This document shows positions 7,687 to 16,050 of a DNA stretch of 26,062 nucleotides, one piece after another (position 1 is the stretch's first letter; each line of letters opens with the position of its first letter). The notes beneath the pieces are model-generated. The model was not told the origin of the DNA, did no database searches, and saw nothing but the letters and a program-made list of their open reading frames with translations. The translations under genes were made by a program, and so were the position numbers. The DNA comes from an uncultured Collinsella sp. (GTDB lineage Bacteria; Actinomycetota; Coriobacteriia; Coriobacteriales; Coriobacteriaceae). The stretch lies in assembly GCA_937937835.1 (NCBI GenBank), contig CALDBJ010000136.1, positions 1-26,062 of the forward strand, written 5' to 3'.

Positions 7687-9089
7687 GTGAGCACCCCCAA
7701 CAAACCGATCGCGTGCTGCGCGACACCCGCATTCTGACGCTGCGCATTTGGGCTGTTGTCGGCTGCATTGTTATTGCTGCTGTCATCTTTAACCTTATGG
7801 GCATCCTGGCACCGGTTATTGAGTTTCTTGCCGTCGGCTCCATCATTGCTTTTGTGATGTCCCCGATCACCAACTGGCTCGAGCACCATGGCGTGAATCG
7901 CGGCATCGGTTCGCTTATCGCGCTTATTGTTGTTGTTGCCGTGCTCGTCGGTGTCGTTTGCATCTTGTCGCCGATTCTCTTTGGTCAGATCATGGAAGTC
8001 CTGAGCCGCCTGCCCGAGCAGCTTCGTGTTGCGGGTGGCGATCTCAACGAGATGATCTCGCATGCCAAGACGCTCAACAACACGCCGCTCAAGGAGTATT
8101 TGGACGATAATCTTTCGTCGCTGGTTGCCGTGGCATCGAAGTATGTGTCTCAGATCGCTGCCGAGCTTGGCCGCGGTGTGTTCCCGCTCATCACCAATAC
8201 GGCTTCGCAGTTGTTCGTGATCTTCCTTGGTCTGGTGCTTGCCTACTGGATGGCCTGCGACTACCCTCGCATGCATCACGAGATTTGCACCATCATCGGT
8301 CAGGAGAAGGAGACCTCGTACCGCTTTATGGTCGCCATCCTTTCTCGCTCTGTCGGCGGCTACATGCGCGGTATGGTCGTGACGTCCATCTGCGGTGGTT
8401 TCCTCGCCTTTATCGGTTTTATGATCATCGGTCATCCGTATGCGGCGCTCATGGCTATCTTTACCGGCATCATGCATTTGGTTCCGGTCGTCGGTCCTTG
8501 GGTGAGCGCAGCAATCGCCACGGTGCTCGGTTTCATGTTCAGCCCCATGTTGGCGTTATGGACGCTCATCGTGACGATGGTCGCGCAAAACGTCACCGAC
8601 AACGTGATTTCTCCTAAGGTCATGCAGAGCTCGGTGCAGGTGCATCCCATCATGAGCCTCACGGCGCTCGTTATTGGCTCGGCACTCATGGGCCCCATCG
8701 GCATGATTATTGCCATCCCGCTTTGTGCGGCCCTCAAGGGCATCTTCGTGTACTACTTCGAGAATGAGACCGGCCGTCAGCTTGTGGCCTATGACGGCGC
8801 CGTGTTTAAGGGCACGCCGTACCGCGATGCCGATGGCAACCCGGTCGCCGCTTACGACGCGCTCGGTGACGACACCTTCATCTATGAGTCCGAGCTCATC
8901 GGTAACGAGACTGCGCCCGAGGCCCAGGCGATGCCTAAGCCCGAGTTCGACAATCCCTGGATCAAGCTCTCGGGTTTGCAACCCGATTCCACGGGCTTCT
9001 TCAAGAACCCCTTTGCCAAGGATGACGATTCCAACACGGACGACACCAAAACCGGCATCGACGGCTCCATGGACGATGATGACAACTAG
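7683..9089 (+). CDS. AI-2E family (UPF0118) multi-pass membrane transporter
   Basis: This 468-residue protein overlaps the sigma factor stop by four bases. Membrane segments lie at about 21-62 and 75-100. A soluble helical stretch follows (about 101-165), then several segments from about 170 to 360. The last part carries family features such as GHPYAALMAIFTGIMHLVPVVGPW and MSLTALVIGSALMGPIGMIIAIPLCAALKGI. The family includes proteins proposed to export autoinducer-2, Na+/H+ antiporters and members of unknown role; substrate cannot be assigned. The last roughly 100 residues are an acidic cytoplasmic extension ending in DDDDN. It is translationally coupled to the sigma factor and followed by a terminator. 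Confidence 0.85.
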   Translation: MSEHPQQTDRVLRDTRILTLRIWAVVGCIVIAAVIFNLMGILAPVIEFLAVGSIIAFVMSPITNWLEHHGVNRGIGSLIALIVVVAVLVGVVCILSPILFGQIMEVLSRLPEQLRVAGGDLNEMISHAKTLNNTPLKEYLDDNLSSLVAVASKYVSQIAAELGRGVFPLITNTASQLFVIFLGLVLAYWMACDYPRMHHEICTIIGQEKETSYRFMVAILSRSVGGYMRGMVVTSICGGFLAFIGFMIIGHPYAALMAIFTGIMHLVPVVGPWVSAAIATVLGFMFSPMLALWTLIVTMVAQNVTDNVISPKVMQSSVQVHPIMSLTALVIGSALMGPIGMIIAIPLCAALKGIFVYYFENETGRQLVAYDGAVFKGTPYRDADGNPVAAYDALGDDTFIYESELIGNETAPEAQAMPKPEFDNPWIKLSGLQPDSTGFFKNPFAKDDDSNTDDTKTGIDGSMDDDDN

Positions 9090-9140
9090 CGGGGTAATTC
9101 GGATTAATATTCATACGCGCTAACATGCAATTTCGCTGAA

Positions 9141-9169
9141 GGGCCGGCATTGTGCCGGCCCTCTTTTTT
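9141..9169 (+). terminator. Rho-independent terminator closing the sigma factor operon
   Basis: A 9-bp stem, GGGCCGGCA with TGCCGGCCC (9141-9149 and 9153-9161), has a 3-base loop and is followed by CTTTTTT-type sequence to 9169. Confidence 0.9.
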
Positions 9170-9195
9170 GCACTTGCGCGGCGGGATGGTAATAT
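9169..9195 (+). promoter_or_regulatory. Likely promoter of the alaS operon
   Basis: An extended -10, TG-G-TAATAT, lies at 9187-9195. TTGCAC at 9169-9174 is a -35 candidate with 15 bp spacing, and it abuts the upstream terminator. Distance to the alaS start is about 46 bp. Confidence 0.5.
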
Positions 9196-9241
9196 CGTTA
9201 CGTTTGAACTGTTTCGATGTGAAACCGAGGAGATTCCCTCT

Positions 9242-11899
9242 ATGAGTGCTGACTACCCGTCAATGACTACGGCCGAGATTCGCTCCAAGTTCCTCAACTT
9301 CTTTGAGGAGCGCGGTCTTAAGCTCTATCCTTCTTCGTCCCTCGTCCCTGACGATCCTTCGCTGCTGCTTGCCAACGCCGGCATGAACCAGTTTAAGGAG
9401 TACTACCAGGGCAAGAAGACCATGAAGGAGATCGGCGCTATCTCCTGCCAGAAGTGCGTCCGCACCAACGACATCGATTGCATCGGCGAGGACGGCCGTC
9501 ACCTGTCCTTCTTTGAGATGCTCGGCGACTTCTCCTTTGGCGGCGTCTCCAAGCAGCAGGCTTGCGCCTGGGCCTTTGAGCTCATCACCAAGGAGTTCAA
9601 GCTGCCGCTCGACCGCCTGTACTTCACCGTCTTTACCGAGGACGACGAGACCCACGACGTGTGGCGTTCTTTGGGTGTTGCTGAGGACCACATCTCCCGC
9701 CTGGGCGAGGACGACAACTTCTGGGCCGCTGGCCCCACTGGCCCCTGCGGCCCGTGCTCCGAGATTTACTTTGACATGGGCGAGGAGGTCGGCTGCGGCA
9801 GCCCCGACTGCAAGCCTGGCTGCGACTGCGACCGCTTCCTGGAGTTCTGGAACCTCGTCTTTACCCAGTACGACCGCCAGGAGGACGGCTCCATGCCGGA
9901 GCTGCCGCACCGTAACCTCGATACGGGCATGGGCCTTGAGCGCATGGCCGCCATCATGCAGCACAAGACCGCTAACTACGACGGCGATCTGATGCAGCAC
10001 CTCATCAAGCTCGGTGAGGAGATCAGCGGCAAGACCTATGACGCCGACGATTACTCCGGCGCCAGCCGCTCCCTGCGCATCATCGCCGACCACTCCCGTG
10101 CCGTCGACTTTATGATCTCGGACGGCATCCTGCCCGGTAACGAGGGCCGCGAGTACGTCCTGCGCCGCCTGCTCCGCCGCGCCGTGTTCCACGGCCGCCT
10201 GCTGGGCATCGAGGGCGCCTTCCTGACCAAGTTCATCGACGAGGTTAACGCTCAGATGGGCGAGGCCTATCCCGAGCTGCTCAAGAACGTCGCGCTCGTT
10301 AAGGGTATTGTCGCCTCCGAGGAGGAGCGCTTCTCCACGACGCTCGACAACGGCCGCGTCTACCTGGATGAGGCCCTGGCAGCGCTTGCCGAGGGTGCTG
10401 TGCTTCCGGGCGATGTTGCCTTTAAGCTGCACGACACCTTTGGTTTCCCCATCGACCTGACCGTCGAGATCGCGGGCACCGCTGGCCACGATGTCGACAT
10501 GGACGGCTTTACCGCCTGCATGGAGGACCAGAAGGCCCGCGCTCGTGCCAACGTCAAGGGCGATGCCTGGGGCAGCTTCAACGACGTGTGGGTCGAGCTT
10601 TCCGACAAGGTCGCCGCGACCGAATTCGACGGCTATGACAACGATGTGATCGAGGGCGCCAAGGTTGTCGCCATCGTGCGCAACGGCGAGTCCGTCGAGT
10701 CCGCAGCCGCGGGCGAGGATGTCGAGGTCGTGCTCGACCGCACCCCGTTCTATGCCGAGATGGGTGGTCAGCAGGGCGATGCCGGCAAGCTTTCCGCCGA
10801 GGGCGTTGTTCTGACCGTTGCCGACACCAAGAACCACAACGGCCTGTATGCCCACGTCGCGCACGTTGCCGATGGCACGCTGACTGTCGGTGCCGATGTT
10901 ACCGCCGCTCTCGACGCCGAGCGCCGTGGCTTCCTGCGCCGCAACCACACCGCCACGCACCTGCTCGACGCTGCCCTTAAGCAGGTCCTGGGCGAGCACG
11001 TCTCCCAGGCCGGCTCGCTGGTGACGCCCGAGCACCTGCGCTTTGACTTTACGCACTTCGAGGCCCTTTCCTCCGAGCAGCTCAAGGCTGTCGAGGACTT
11101 GGTCAACCAGCAGATCTTCGCCTCCAAGCCGGTCGTGACCCGTGTTATGGGCATCGACGAGGCTAAGGCTGCCGGCGCTGTTGCTCTGTTTGGAGAGAAG
11201 TACGGCGATGTCGTCCGCGTCGTCTCCGTGGGCGCCGAGGACCAGCCGTTCTCTCGCGAGCTCTGCGGTGGCACGCACGCTGCCAACACCGCCGAGATCG
11301 GCCTGTTCAAGATTATTTCCGAGTCCTCTACGGGCTCGAACGTCCGCCGTATCGAGGCCGTGACCTCTAAGGGTGCTCTCGACTATATGGCCGACCGCCT
11401 GGCACTCGTTGACGCCGCCGCTGCTGCGCTCAAGTGCCGCGTCGACGAGGTTCCCGCCCGTGTGGAGAACCTGCAGGTCGAGCTGCGCGAGACGTCCAAC
11501 AAGCTCAAAAAGGCTCTGACCGGTGGTTCCTCCGACGCCATTTCCAGCGCCATCGAGGGTGCTGTCGAGCTCGGTGGCTACAAGCTCGTCGTTGCTGAGC
11601 TCCAGGGCCTTGAGGCTGCCGACCTGCGCAACGTATGGGATACCGTGCACCAGAAGGTCGCCGGCCCTGTCGCTTGTGTCGTCGCCAGCGTGACTGAGAA
11701 GGGCACTCCGGCCCTGCTCGCTGCCGGCTCCGATGACGCCGTGAAGGCCGGGTTCCACGCCGGTAATGTGATCAAGCAGATCGCGGGTCTGGTCGACGGT
11801 CGCGGTGGTGGCCGTCCCAACATGGCCCAGGCCGGTGGCAAGAATGCTGCCGGCATCGCCGATGCCCTCGCGGCCGCCAAGACCGCGCTCGGCGCCTAA
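9242..11899 (+). CDS. alaS: Alanyl-tRNA synthetase
   Basis: This is 885 residues from the ATG at 9242, with GAGGAG at 9227-9232; the upstream in-frame extension crosses the promoter and terminator and is rejected. The catalytic core shows NAGMNQFK, FFEMLGDFSFGG and GPTGPCGPCSEIYFD. A Cys-rich stretch (CGSPDCKPGCDCD) follows. The editing domain carries NHTATHLLDAALKQVLGEHVSQAG and CGGTHAANT, which supply the zinc His and Cys. The C-terminal DHHA1-type domain ends in GGRGGGRPNMAQAGG. It charges tRNA-Ala and clears mischarged Ser and Gly. Length is normal. Codon use is strongly biased, as expected for a highly expressed gene, which explains the long open antisense frame opposite it. Confidence 0.97.
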   Translation: MSADYPSMTTAEIRSKFLNFFEERGLKLYPSSSLVPDDPSLLLANAGMNQFKEYYQGKKTMKEIGAISCQKCVRTNDIDCIGEDGRHLSFFEMLGDFSFGGVSKQQACAWAFELITKEFKLPLDRLYFTVFTEDDETHDVWRSLGVAEDHISRLGEDDNFWAAGPTGPCGPCSEIYFDMGEEVGCGSPDCKPGCDCDRFLEFWNLVFTQYDRQEDGSMPELPHRNLDTGMGLERMAAIMQHKTANYDGDLMQHLIKLGEEISGKTYDADDYSGASRSLRIIADHSRAVDFMISDGILPGNEGREYVLRRLLRRAVFHGRLLGIEGAFLTKFIDEVNAQMGEAYPELLKNVALVKGIVASEEERFSTTLDNGRVYLDEALAALAEGAVLPGDVAFKLHDTFGFPIDLTVEIAGTAGHDVDMDGFTACMEDQKARARANVKGDAWGSFNDVWVELSDKVAATEFDGYDNDVIEGAKVVAIVRNGESVESAAAGEDVEVVLDRTPFYAEMGGQQGDAGKLSAEGVVLTVADTKNHNGLYAHVAHVADGTLTVGADVTAALDAERRGFLRRNHTATHLLDAALKQVLGEHVSQAGSLVTPEHLRFDFTHFEALSSEQLKAVEDLVNQQIFASKPVVTRVMGIDEAKAAGAVALFGEKYGDVVRVVSVGAEDQPFSRELCGGTHAANTAEIGLFKIISESSTGSNVRRIEAVTSKGALDYMADRLALVDAAAAALKCRVDEVPARVENLQVELRETSNKLKKALTGGSSDAISSAIEGAVELGGYKLVVAELQGLEAADLRNVWDTVHQKVAGPVACVVASVTEKGTPALLAAGSDDAVKAGFHAGNVIKQIAGLVDGRGGGRPNMAQAGGKNAAGIADALAAAKTALGA

Positions 11900-11916
11900 G
11901 AATCTAAGAAGTCACT

Positions 11917-12345
11917 GTGGTCGCGCTTGCGCTGGACATAGGGGAGACCAGGATTGGCATCGCCGTCTCGAGCCGTGATGGCAAGATGGCGATGCCCGTC
12001 AAGGTGCTCCCGGCCGCCGAGGTCACCGGTATGGCCAAGACGTTCCGCTACCTGGTCGAAGACTATGAGCCCGACATCCTGGTAAGCGGACGTCCCCTGA
12101 CCATGGCCGGTGAGCCCGGCCCCCAAGCCGAGCGCGTTGCCGCCGTGGCGCAAAAGATTGCCGACGAGCTCGATCTTCCGCTGGAGTTTGAGGACGAGCG
12201 TCTGTCCTCGCAAGAGGCCAAGCGTATCCTGCGCGAGCAGGGCCTCAACGAAAAGCAGATGAGGGGCAAGATCGACATGATTGCCGCCAGCCTTTTTTTG
12301 CAGACGTGGCTCGATCGTAAAAACGAGGAGGTTTCGCATGCCTAG
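11917..12345 (+). CDS. ruvX: RuvX/YqgF family Holliday junction resolvase-like nuclease
   Basis: This 142-residue protein has a GTG start 17 bases after the alaS stop, with only a weak ribosome site. It has the RNase H-like fold signatures of YqgF: ALDIGETRIGIAVS with the first catalytic Asp (Asp7), VSGRPLTMAGEPGPQA, and FEDERLSSQEA. Family members are implicated in pre-16S rRNA 5' end processing and were proposed as Holliday junction resolvases. The alaS-ruvX-mltG order is conserved widely in Actinobacteria and Firmicutes. The stop overlaps the mltG start by eight bases. Confidence 0.9.
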   Translation: MVALALDIGETRIGIAVSSRDGKMAMPVKVLPAAEVTGMAKTFRYLVEDYEPDILVSGRPLTMAGEPGPQAERVAAVAQKIADELDLPLEFEDERLSSQEAKRILREQGLNEKQMRGKIDMIAASLFLQTWLDRKNEEVSHA

Positions 12346-13771
12346 TGCTTCCGATCCGCGCCAGCCGAATCGTACACGTCAGCCGGCGTCGCGCCCTGCC
12401 CAGCCTGGCCAGCGTCCGGCACAGCCGACGCAGCGCGCAGCTCAGCCTGCCGCGCGCCCGGTGCAGTCCTTCTCTCGTTCGGCCCAACCTGTTCAACGGA
12501 CGGGTCAGCAGCCTTCTGCTCGTTCGGTTCAGCATCCGGCTTCTCACGCGGCTCAGCAGCCCACTGCTCGTACGGCCCAGCCTGCAGGCGGTACCCGCTT
12601 TAAGCAGCAGGCACCTACCCAGCGAACGCAGGCCCCCCAATCGCATTCTCATCACGCCCGCGGTTCGCATGGCGTTGCTCCGGCGACCCGCTCGAGCTAC
12701 AACACGCATACTCGTCGCGGTGCTCAAAAGAAGAGCTCTCCGGTTCCCATGATCATCGGCGTTGTGGTGGCGGTGCTTGCGCTTGTCGCGATCGTTTTCT
12801 TTGTCGTGCCGGCCGTCAAGGGCTTCTTTGCCGGTGAGGATACGAAGGTCACGGCTGGTCAGCAGGTTACGGTAACCATTCCCGACGGTGCTTCGGGCGA
12901 TACGATCGCCTCGATTCTCTCCGAGAACCATATCGTCGAGAATCCCAAGGATTACTATGCGGCGGTGAAAAAGCTCAACGCCGATATGTCGCTCAAGCCT
13001 GGTACCTATTTGTTCACCACACTCATGGACGCGACCAAGGTTGTTCAGCAGCTCATGGAAGGTCCCAACGCGGGCTCCAATGCGCTAACTATCCCTGAGG
13101 GCCTGACGGTCGATCAAGTCGCCGACCGTGTGGCCCAGGCCTACGATGGCATCTCTAAGGAAGACTTCCTCAACCAGGCTAAGGCCTCCAACTACGTGGA
13201 CGACTATAGCTTCCTTAAGGGCGCCGCCAACGACTCGCTTGAGGGTTTCTTGTTCCCCAAGACCTATTCGTTGGGTGATTCGCCGACGGCCGATGGCGTG
13301 ATTCGCGCTATGCTCGATCAGTTTAAGACCGAGTACAAGTCGCTTGACTTTGCGAGCTGCGAAGCCAAGATCAAGGAACGCTACGGTGTGGAGATGTCCG
13401 ACTACGACATCGTCAACTTGGCCTCTATCGTTGAGCGCGAGGGCCTCAACGCCGATCAACGTGCGCATGTGGCCTCGGTTTTCTACAACCGCCTTGCCGG
13501 CAAGCTCGATGGCCTGCGCTATCTCAATAGCGATGCGACTATGATGTATGTCACCGGTGGCGAGGTTACCGCCGACGACCTGCAGAGCGATAGTCCGTAT
13601 AACACCTATAAGCATGAGGGCCTGCCGCCCACGCCCATCTGCTCTCCGTCGCTCGAGGCACTCAAGGCCACGCTTGAGCCGACCGACTCCGATGACCTGT
13701 ATTTCTACATTACGCAGGACGAGGAGTACTTCTCGCAAACCTACGAAGAGCATCAACAGTCTTGGAATTAG
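12338..13771 (+). CDS. mltG: Endolytic murein transglycosylase MltG with long disordered N-terminus
   Basis: This is 477 residues from the ATG at 12338, with GAGGAGG at 12325-12331. Residues 1-132 are a low-complexity, basic region rich in Gln, Pro, Ala, Arg and Ser, with recurring RPAQP/QRxAQP-like units. One membrane segment follows (about 137-160). The extracytoplasmic YceG domain has TIPEGLT (251-257), EGFLFPKTY (302-310), LASIVEREG (361-369) with the expected catalytic Glu366, and SDATMMY (398-404). MltG cleaves nascent peptidoglycan and sets glycan chain length. The cytoplasmic tail is much longer than in E. coli MltG. Confidence 0.92.
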   Translation: MPSASDPRQPNRTRQPASRPAQPGQRPAQPTQRAAQPAARPVQSFSRSAQPVQRTGQQPSARSVQHPASHAAQQPTARTAQPAGGTRFKQQAPTQRTQAPQSHSHHARGSHGVAPATRSSYNTHTRRGAQKKSSPVPMIIGVVVAVLALVAIVFFVVPAVKGFFAGEDTKVTAGQQVTVTIPDGASGDTIASILSENHIVENPKDYYAAVKKLNADMSLKPGTYLFTTLMDATKVVQQLMEGPNAGSNALTIPEGLTVDQVADRVAQAYDGISKEDFLNQAKASNYVDDYSFLKGAANDSLEGFLFPKTYSLGDSPTADGVIRAMLDQFKTEYKSLDFASCEAKIKERYGVEMSDYDIVNLASIVEREGLNADQRAHVASVFYNRLAGKLDGLRYLNSDATMMYVTGGEVTADDLQSDSPYNTYKHEGLPPTPICSPSLEALKATLEPTDSDDLYFYITQDEEYFSQTYEEHQQSWN

Positions 13772-13772
13772 C

Positions 13773-14270
13773 ATGAGGATTTTTAGCCCCAAACGATACG
13801 TTGCCTCGGTCGATCGCATCGACCTTGATGCCCTGTGGGCCGACGACAAACGCGCCATTCTGCTCGATCGCGATAACACCCTGGTGCCGCGCGACACCGA
13901 GCAGGTTCCCGCCGCGGTTTCCGCTTGGCTCGATGCCGCCCGCGCCAAAGGCTTTAAGCTGTGCATGGTGTCCAACAACTGGCATCGCGACCAGGTCATG
14001 AGCTCTGCACGCGAGCTGGGACTCGAGGCCATCAGCCACGCCATGAAGCCGGCGCCGTTTGCCCTCAAGGCGGGTCTTAAGCGCCTCGGCGCCACGGCCG
14101 ACGAGGCGGTGCTGATCGGTGATCAGCTCTACACGGACGTGTGGAGCGGCAATTTTGCCGGCGTCGATACTATCCTGGTTAAGCCGCAGGCAACCCAGGA
14201 CCTGTGGTACACGCAGATCTTCCGTATCTTTGAGCGCCGGGCCCTGCGCGACCTTCCCTGCGAGGAATAG
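13773..14270 (+). CDS. YqeG family HAD-IIIA phosphatase
   Basis: This is 165 residues from the ATG at 13773, one base after the mltG stop. The HAD nucleophile motif is DRDNTL (32-37), followed by a motif II-like VSNNW and a motif IV-like GDQLYTDVWSGN. This pattern and length match the YqeG subfamily, predicted phosphatases of unknown physiological substrate. In Actinobacteria the slot between mltG and aroK usually holds aroE and aroC, so this gene occupies an unusual place. It is probably co-transcribed with mltG and aroK. Confidence 0.85.
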   Translation: MRIFSPKRYVASVDRIDLDALWADDKRAILLDRDNTLVPRDTEQVPAAVSAWLDAARAKGFKLCMVSNNWHRDQVMSSARELGLEAISHAMKPAPFALKAGLKRLGATADEAVLIGDQLYTDVWSGNFAGVDTILVKPQATQDLWYTQIFRIFERRALRDLPCEE

Positions 14271-14278
14271 GTTTCGCC

Positions 14279-14812
14279 ATGTCTCAGCACATCAAACACG
14301 GCTGCGACCATATCTTCTTTATCGGCTTTTTGGGCGCGGGCAAATCGACGCTTGCGCGCAACGTCGGCACTATGTTCAAGCGGCGTTTTATCGATACCGA
14401 CCGCCTGGTCGTGCGCCGTTGCGGCAAGTCGGTAACCGAGATTTTTGAGACCGAGGGCGAGGATCGTTTTCGCGAGCTCGAGACCTCGGCGCTCCGTTCG
14501 CTCCAAAGCGAGCGCAGCCTGTTGGTTTCGTGCGGGGGCGGTATCGTCGAGACGCCGGTGAATATTGAGCTGATGCACGAAATGGGTACGTGCGTGTACC
14601 TCGAGGGCGACTTCGAGGATTCGATTCGCCAGATTCGTCGGTCCGACACGCGCCCCGATTTCCGTTCGCCCGAGCATGCCGCGCGCCTGTTTGAGCATCG
14701 TCGTCCGCTGTATCGCCAGGCCGCCGATATTACCCTTGATATTCGCAACAAGTCCTTCGAGGACGTTTCCTACCTTTGTGCCGAGATGCTTTTGGAGCGT
14801 GGACTGCTATGA
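14279..14812 (+). CDS. aroK: Shikimate kinase
   Basis: This 177-residue protein starts at the ATG at 14279, eight bases after the previous stop. Key features are the P-loop GFLGAGKS (16-23), the shikimate-binding IDTD (38-41), FRELE with Arg65, CGGGIV (85-90) and the lid region RRSDTRPDFRS. All residues expected for ATP-dependent 3-phosphorylation of shikimate are present, so the enzyme looks functional. The stop overlaps the AroB-like start (ATGA). The gene is normal, while its usual aro neighbours are missing or degenerate. Confidence 0.92.
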   Translation: MSQHIKHGCDHIFFIGFLGAGKSTLARNVGTMFKRRFIDTDRLVVRRCGKSVTEIFETEGEDRFRELETSALRSLQSERSLLVSCGGGIVETPVNIELMHEMGTCVYLEGDFEDSIRQIRRSDTRPDFRSPEHAARLFEHRRPLYRQAADITLDIRNKSFEDVSYLCAEMLLERGLL

Positions 14813-15918
14813 TTCGCCGTCAACTGATCAATTTCCAAAACCGCAGTGTCGATGTCCGCGTCGGATTGGGCGCGTTCGATGAGCTGCCGCGCATGTTTGC
14901 CTCGGCCGTGGGCAAGCCTAAGCGCGCGATGGTGGTTTGGAACGACGCCACATCCGAGCGTTTTGGTGAGGTCGTCGAGCATACGCTGGTCGACGCCGGT
15001 TTTGCCGTGTCGCTGCTCGTCCTCGAGGTTTCGCCTGCTGGTGCCACGCTGGCCGACGCCGATGCTATCTTTGGCGCCCTGTCTGCCAACCGCATCACCT
15101 GCGACGATCTGGTTGTCGCTGTTGGCGATGCCGCAACCTGTTCGGTTGTTGGCTGGTGCGCCAACCAGTGGTGTGGCCGAACCGAGTGCGCGCTGCTGCC
15201 GACGACCTTCGACGCCATGCTCACGGTCGCGACGACCATGAAGCCGCTCGTCGCCTCGTTGGCCAATGCGCTTCCCGCTATCGCGTTCCGTCCCGAACCG
15301 GGCTTGGTTGTGTGTGATCTCGACCTTGTTCGCGAGGCGGAACCCGAGGACCTCAAGTTCGGCTATGCGGTACTTGTTGGCACCATGCTTTCGAGCAGCA
15401 AGTCCCGCTGGAATCAGTTTACTGAGACCGTCCCCGAGATTCTCGCGGGCGAGGAGGTCGCACTCGTCAATGCCGTTCAATGGTCTCAGACTGCCCGCAA
15501 GGACGTGCTGACGGCCACGAACCCGAGCGCTCGCCATGCGCTCGATTTTGGCAAGACGGGGGAGCGCACCCTGCGCGCTTGCTTGGGCGATGCCGCTTCG
15601 CAGGTCCCTGCCTACCAGCTGTTGTCCGAGGGCATGCGCTTTGAGGCGCGCCTAGCACACGATGCCTGCGACTTCGATATCGACTATGTGTTTGATCTCG
15701 ATGACTGCCTGGAGGACTTTGGCATCGAGGAGCTTGCCTTCGACTTGGAGCCTGCCGCATATATCGAGGAGTTCCGCAGACAGCAGTTTGTCCGCTCGAA
15801 CCGCAGCATGCTGCCGCTGCCCGCGGCGCTCGGCGCCATTCGCCTAACGAGCGTCGAGGACGAGGTTCTTGAGCGCCATGCTCACGCCTACTTGGCTTCT
15901 CGTAAAGAACTTCTCTAA
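14809..15918 (+). CDS. 3-dehydroquinate synthase homologue, probable pseudoenzyme
   Basis: This is 369 residues, full length for AroB, overlapping aroK by four bases. It aligns by eye along its length: an N-terminal Rossmann-like half, LLPTTFDAM (129-137) against VPTTLLSQVD, VVCDLDLV (167-174) against VVVDLDCL, and LDFGKTGERTL (245-255) against LNLGHTFGHAI. The catalytic equipment is gone. The NAD-binding GGGVVGD is VGDAATC (105-111), and the SSVGGKT segment is LTVATTM (138-144). The metal ligands are Val188 for Glu, Lys249 for His and Leu272 for the HGEAV His. The frame is intact, with no stop or frameshift, so a non-catalytic or altered role under selection is inferred. AroB-family ancestry is fairly secure; dehydroquinate synthase activity is unlikely. 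Confidence 0.72.
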   Translation: MIRRQLINFQNRSVDVRVGLGAFDELPRMFASAVGKPKRAMVVWNDATSERFGEVVEHTLVDAGFAVSLLVLEVSPAGATLADADAIFGALSANRITCDDLVVAVGDAATCSVVGWCANQWCGRTECALLPTTFDAMLTVATTMKPLVASLANALPAIAFRPEPGLVVCDLDLVREAEPEDLKFGYAVLVGTMLSSSKSRWNQFTETVPEILAGEEVALVNAVQWSQTARKDVLTATNPSARHALDFGKTGERTLRACLGDAASQVPAYQLLSEGMRFEARLAHDACDFDIDYVFDLDDCLEDFGIEELAFDLEPAAYIEEFRRQQFVRSNRSMLPLPAALGAIRLTSVEDEVLERHAHAYLASRKELL

Positions 15919-15924
15919 GATTTA

Positions 15925-15950
15925 TTGACTTCCATCGTCTTTCGTATCAT
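15925..15950 (+). promoter_or_regulatory. Possible promoter of the Xaa-Pro peptidase gene
   Basis: TTGACT at 15925-15930 and TATCAT at 15945-15950 are good boxes, but their 14-bp spacing is short. A start about seven bases after the -10 would put the transcript's 5' end at the hairpin that begins at 15956. Confidence 0.4.
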
Positions 15951-15955
15951 GTTGA

Positions 15956-16018
15956 GGGGCGGGTTTTCAATCGGTTGCGGATCGCATGCGATTCCGTCGT
16001 TCGGTTGAGACCCGTCCC
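15956..16018 (+). promoter_or_regulatory. Two-tier hairpin in the 5' leader of the Xaa-Pro peptidase gene
   Basis: The outer arms 15956-15973 and 16002-16018 pair over about 17 bp, with three wobble pairs and one bulged T. Inside, CGG-ATCGC at 15978-15985 pairs with GCGAT-T-CCG at 15988-15996 around the palindrome ATCGCATGCGAT (15981-15992). No T-run follows, so this is not a terminator. The ribosome site GAAAGGA (16038-16044) lies 20 bases downstream. It matches no riboswitch class I can recognise. Confidence 0.5.
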
Positions 16019-16050
16019 GTCTATATTGAGACAACAAGAAAGGAATCTGC

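Noticed and set aside
9260..11758. 832-codon open frame on the minus strand opposite alaS
   Set aside because: It is the mirror of a highly codon-biased gene. The translation is low complexity (Gly, Leu, Val, Asp, His rich) with no motif, and alaS itself is unmistakable.
15956..16018. Hairpin before the Xaa-Pro peptidase gene as terminator of the aro operon
   Set aside because: The right arm is followed by GTCTATATTG, with no T-run.
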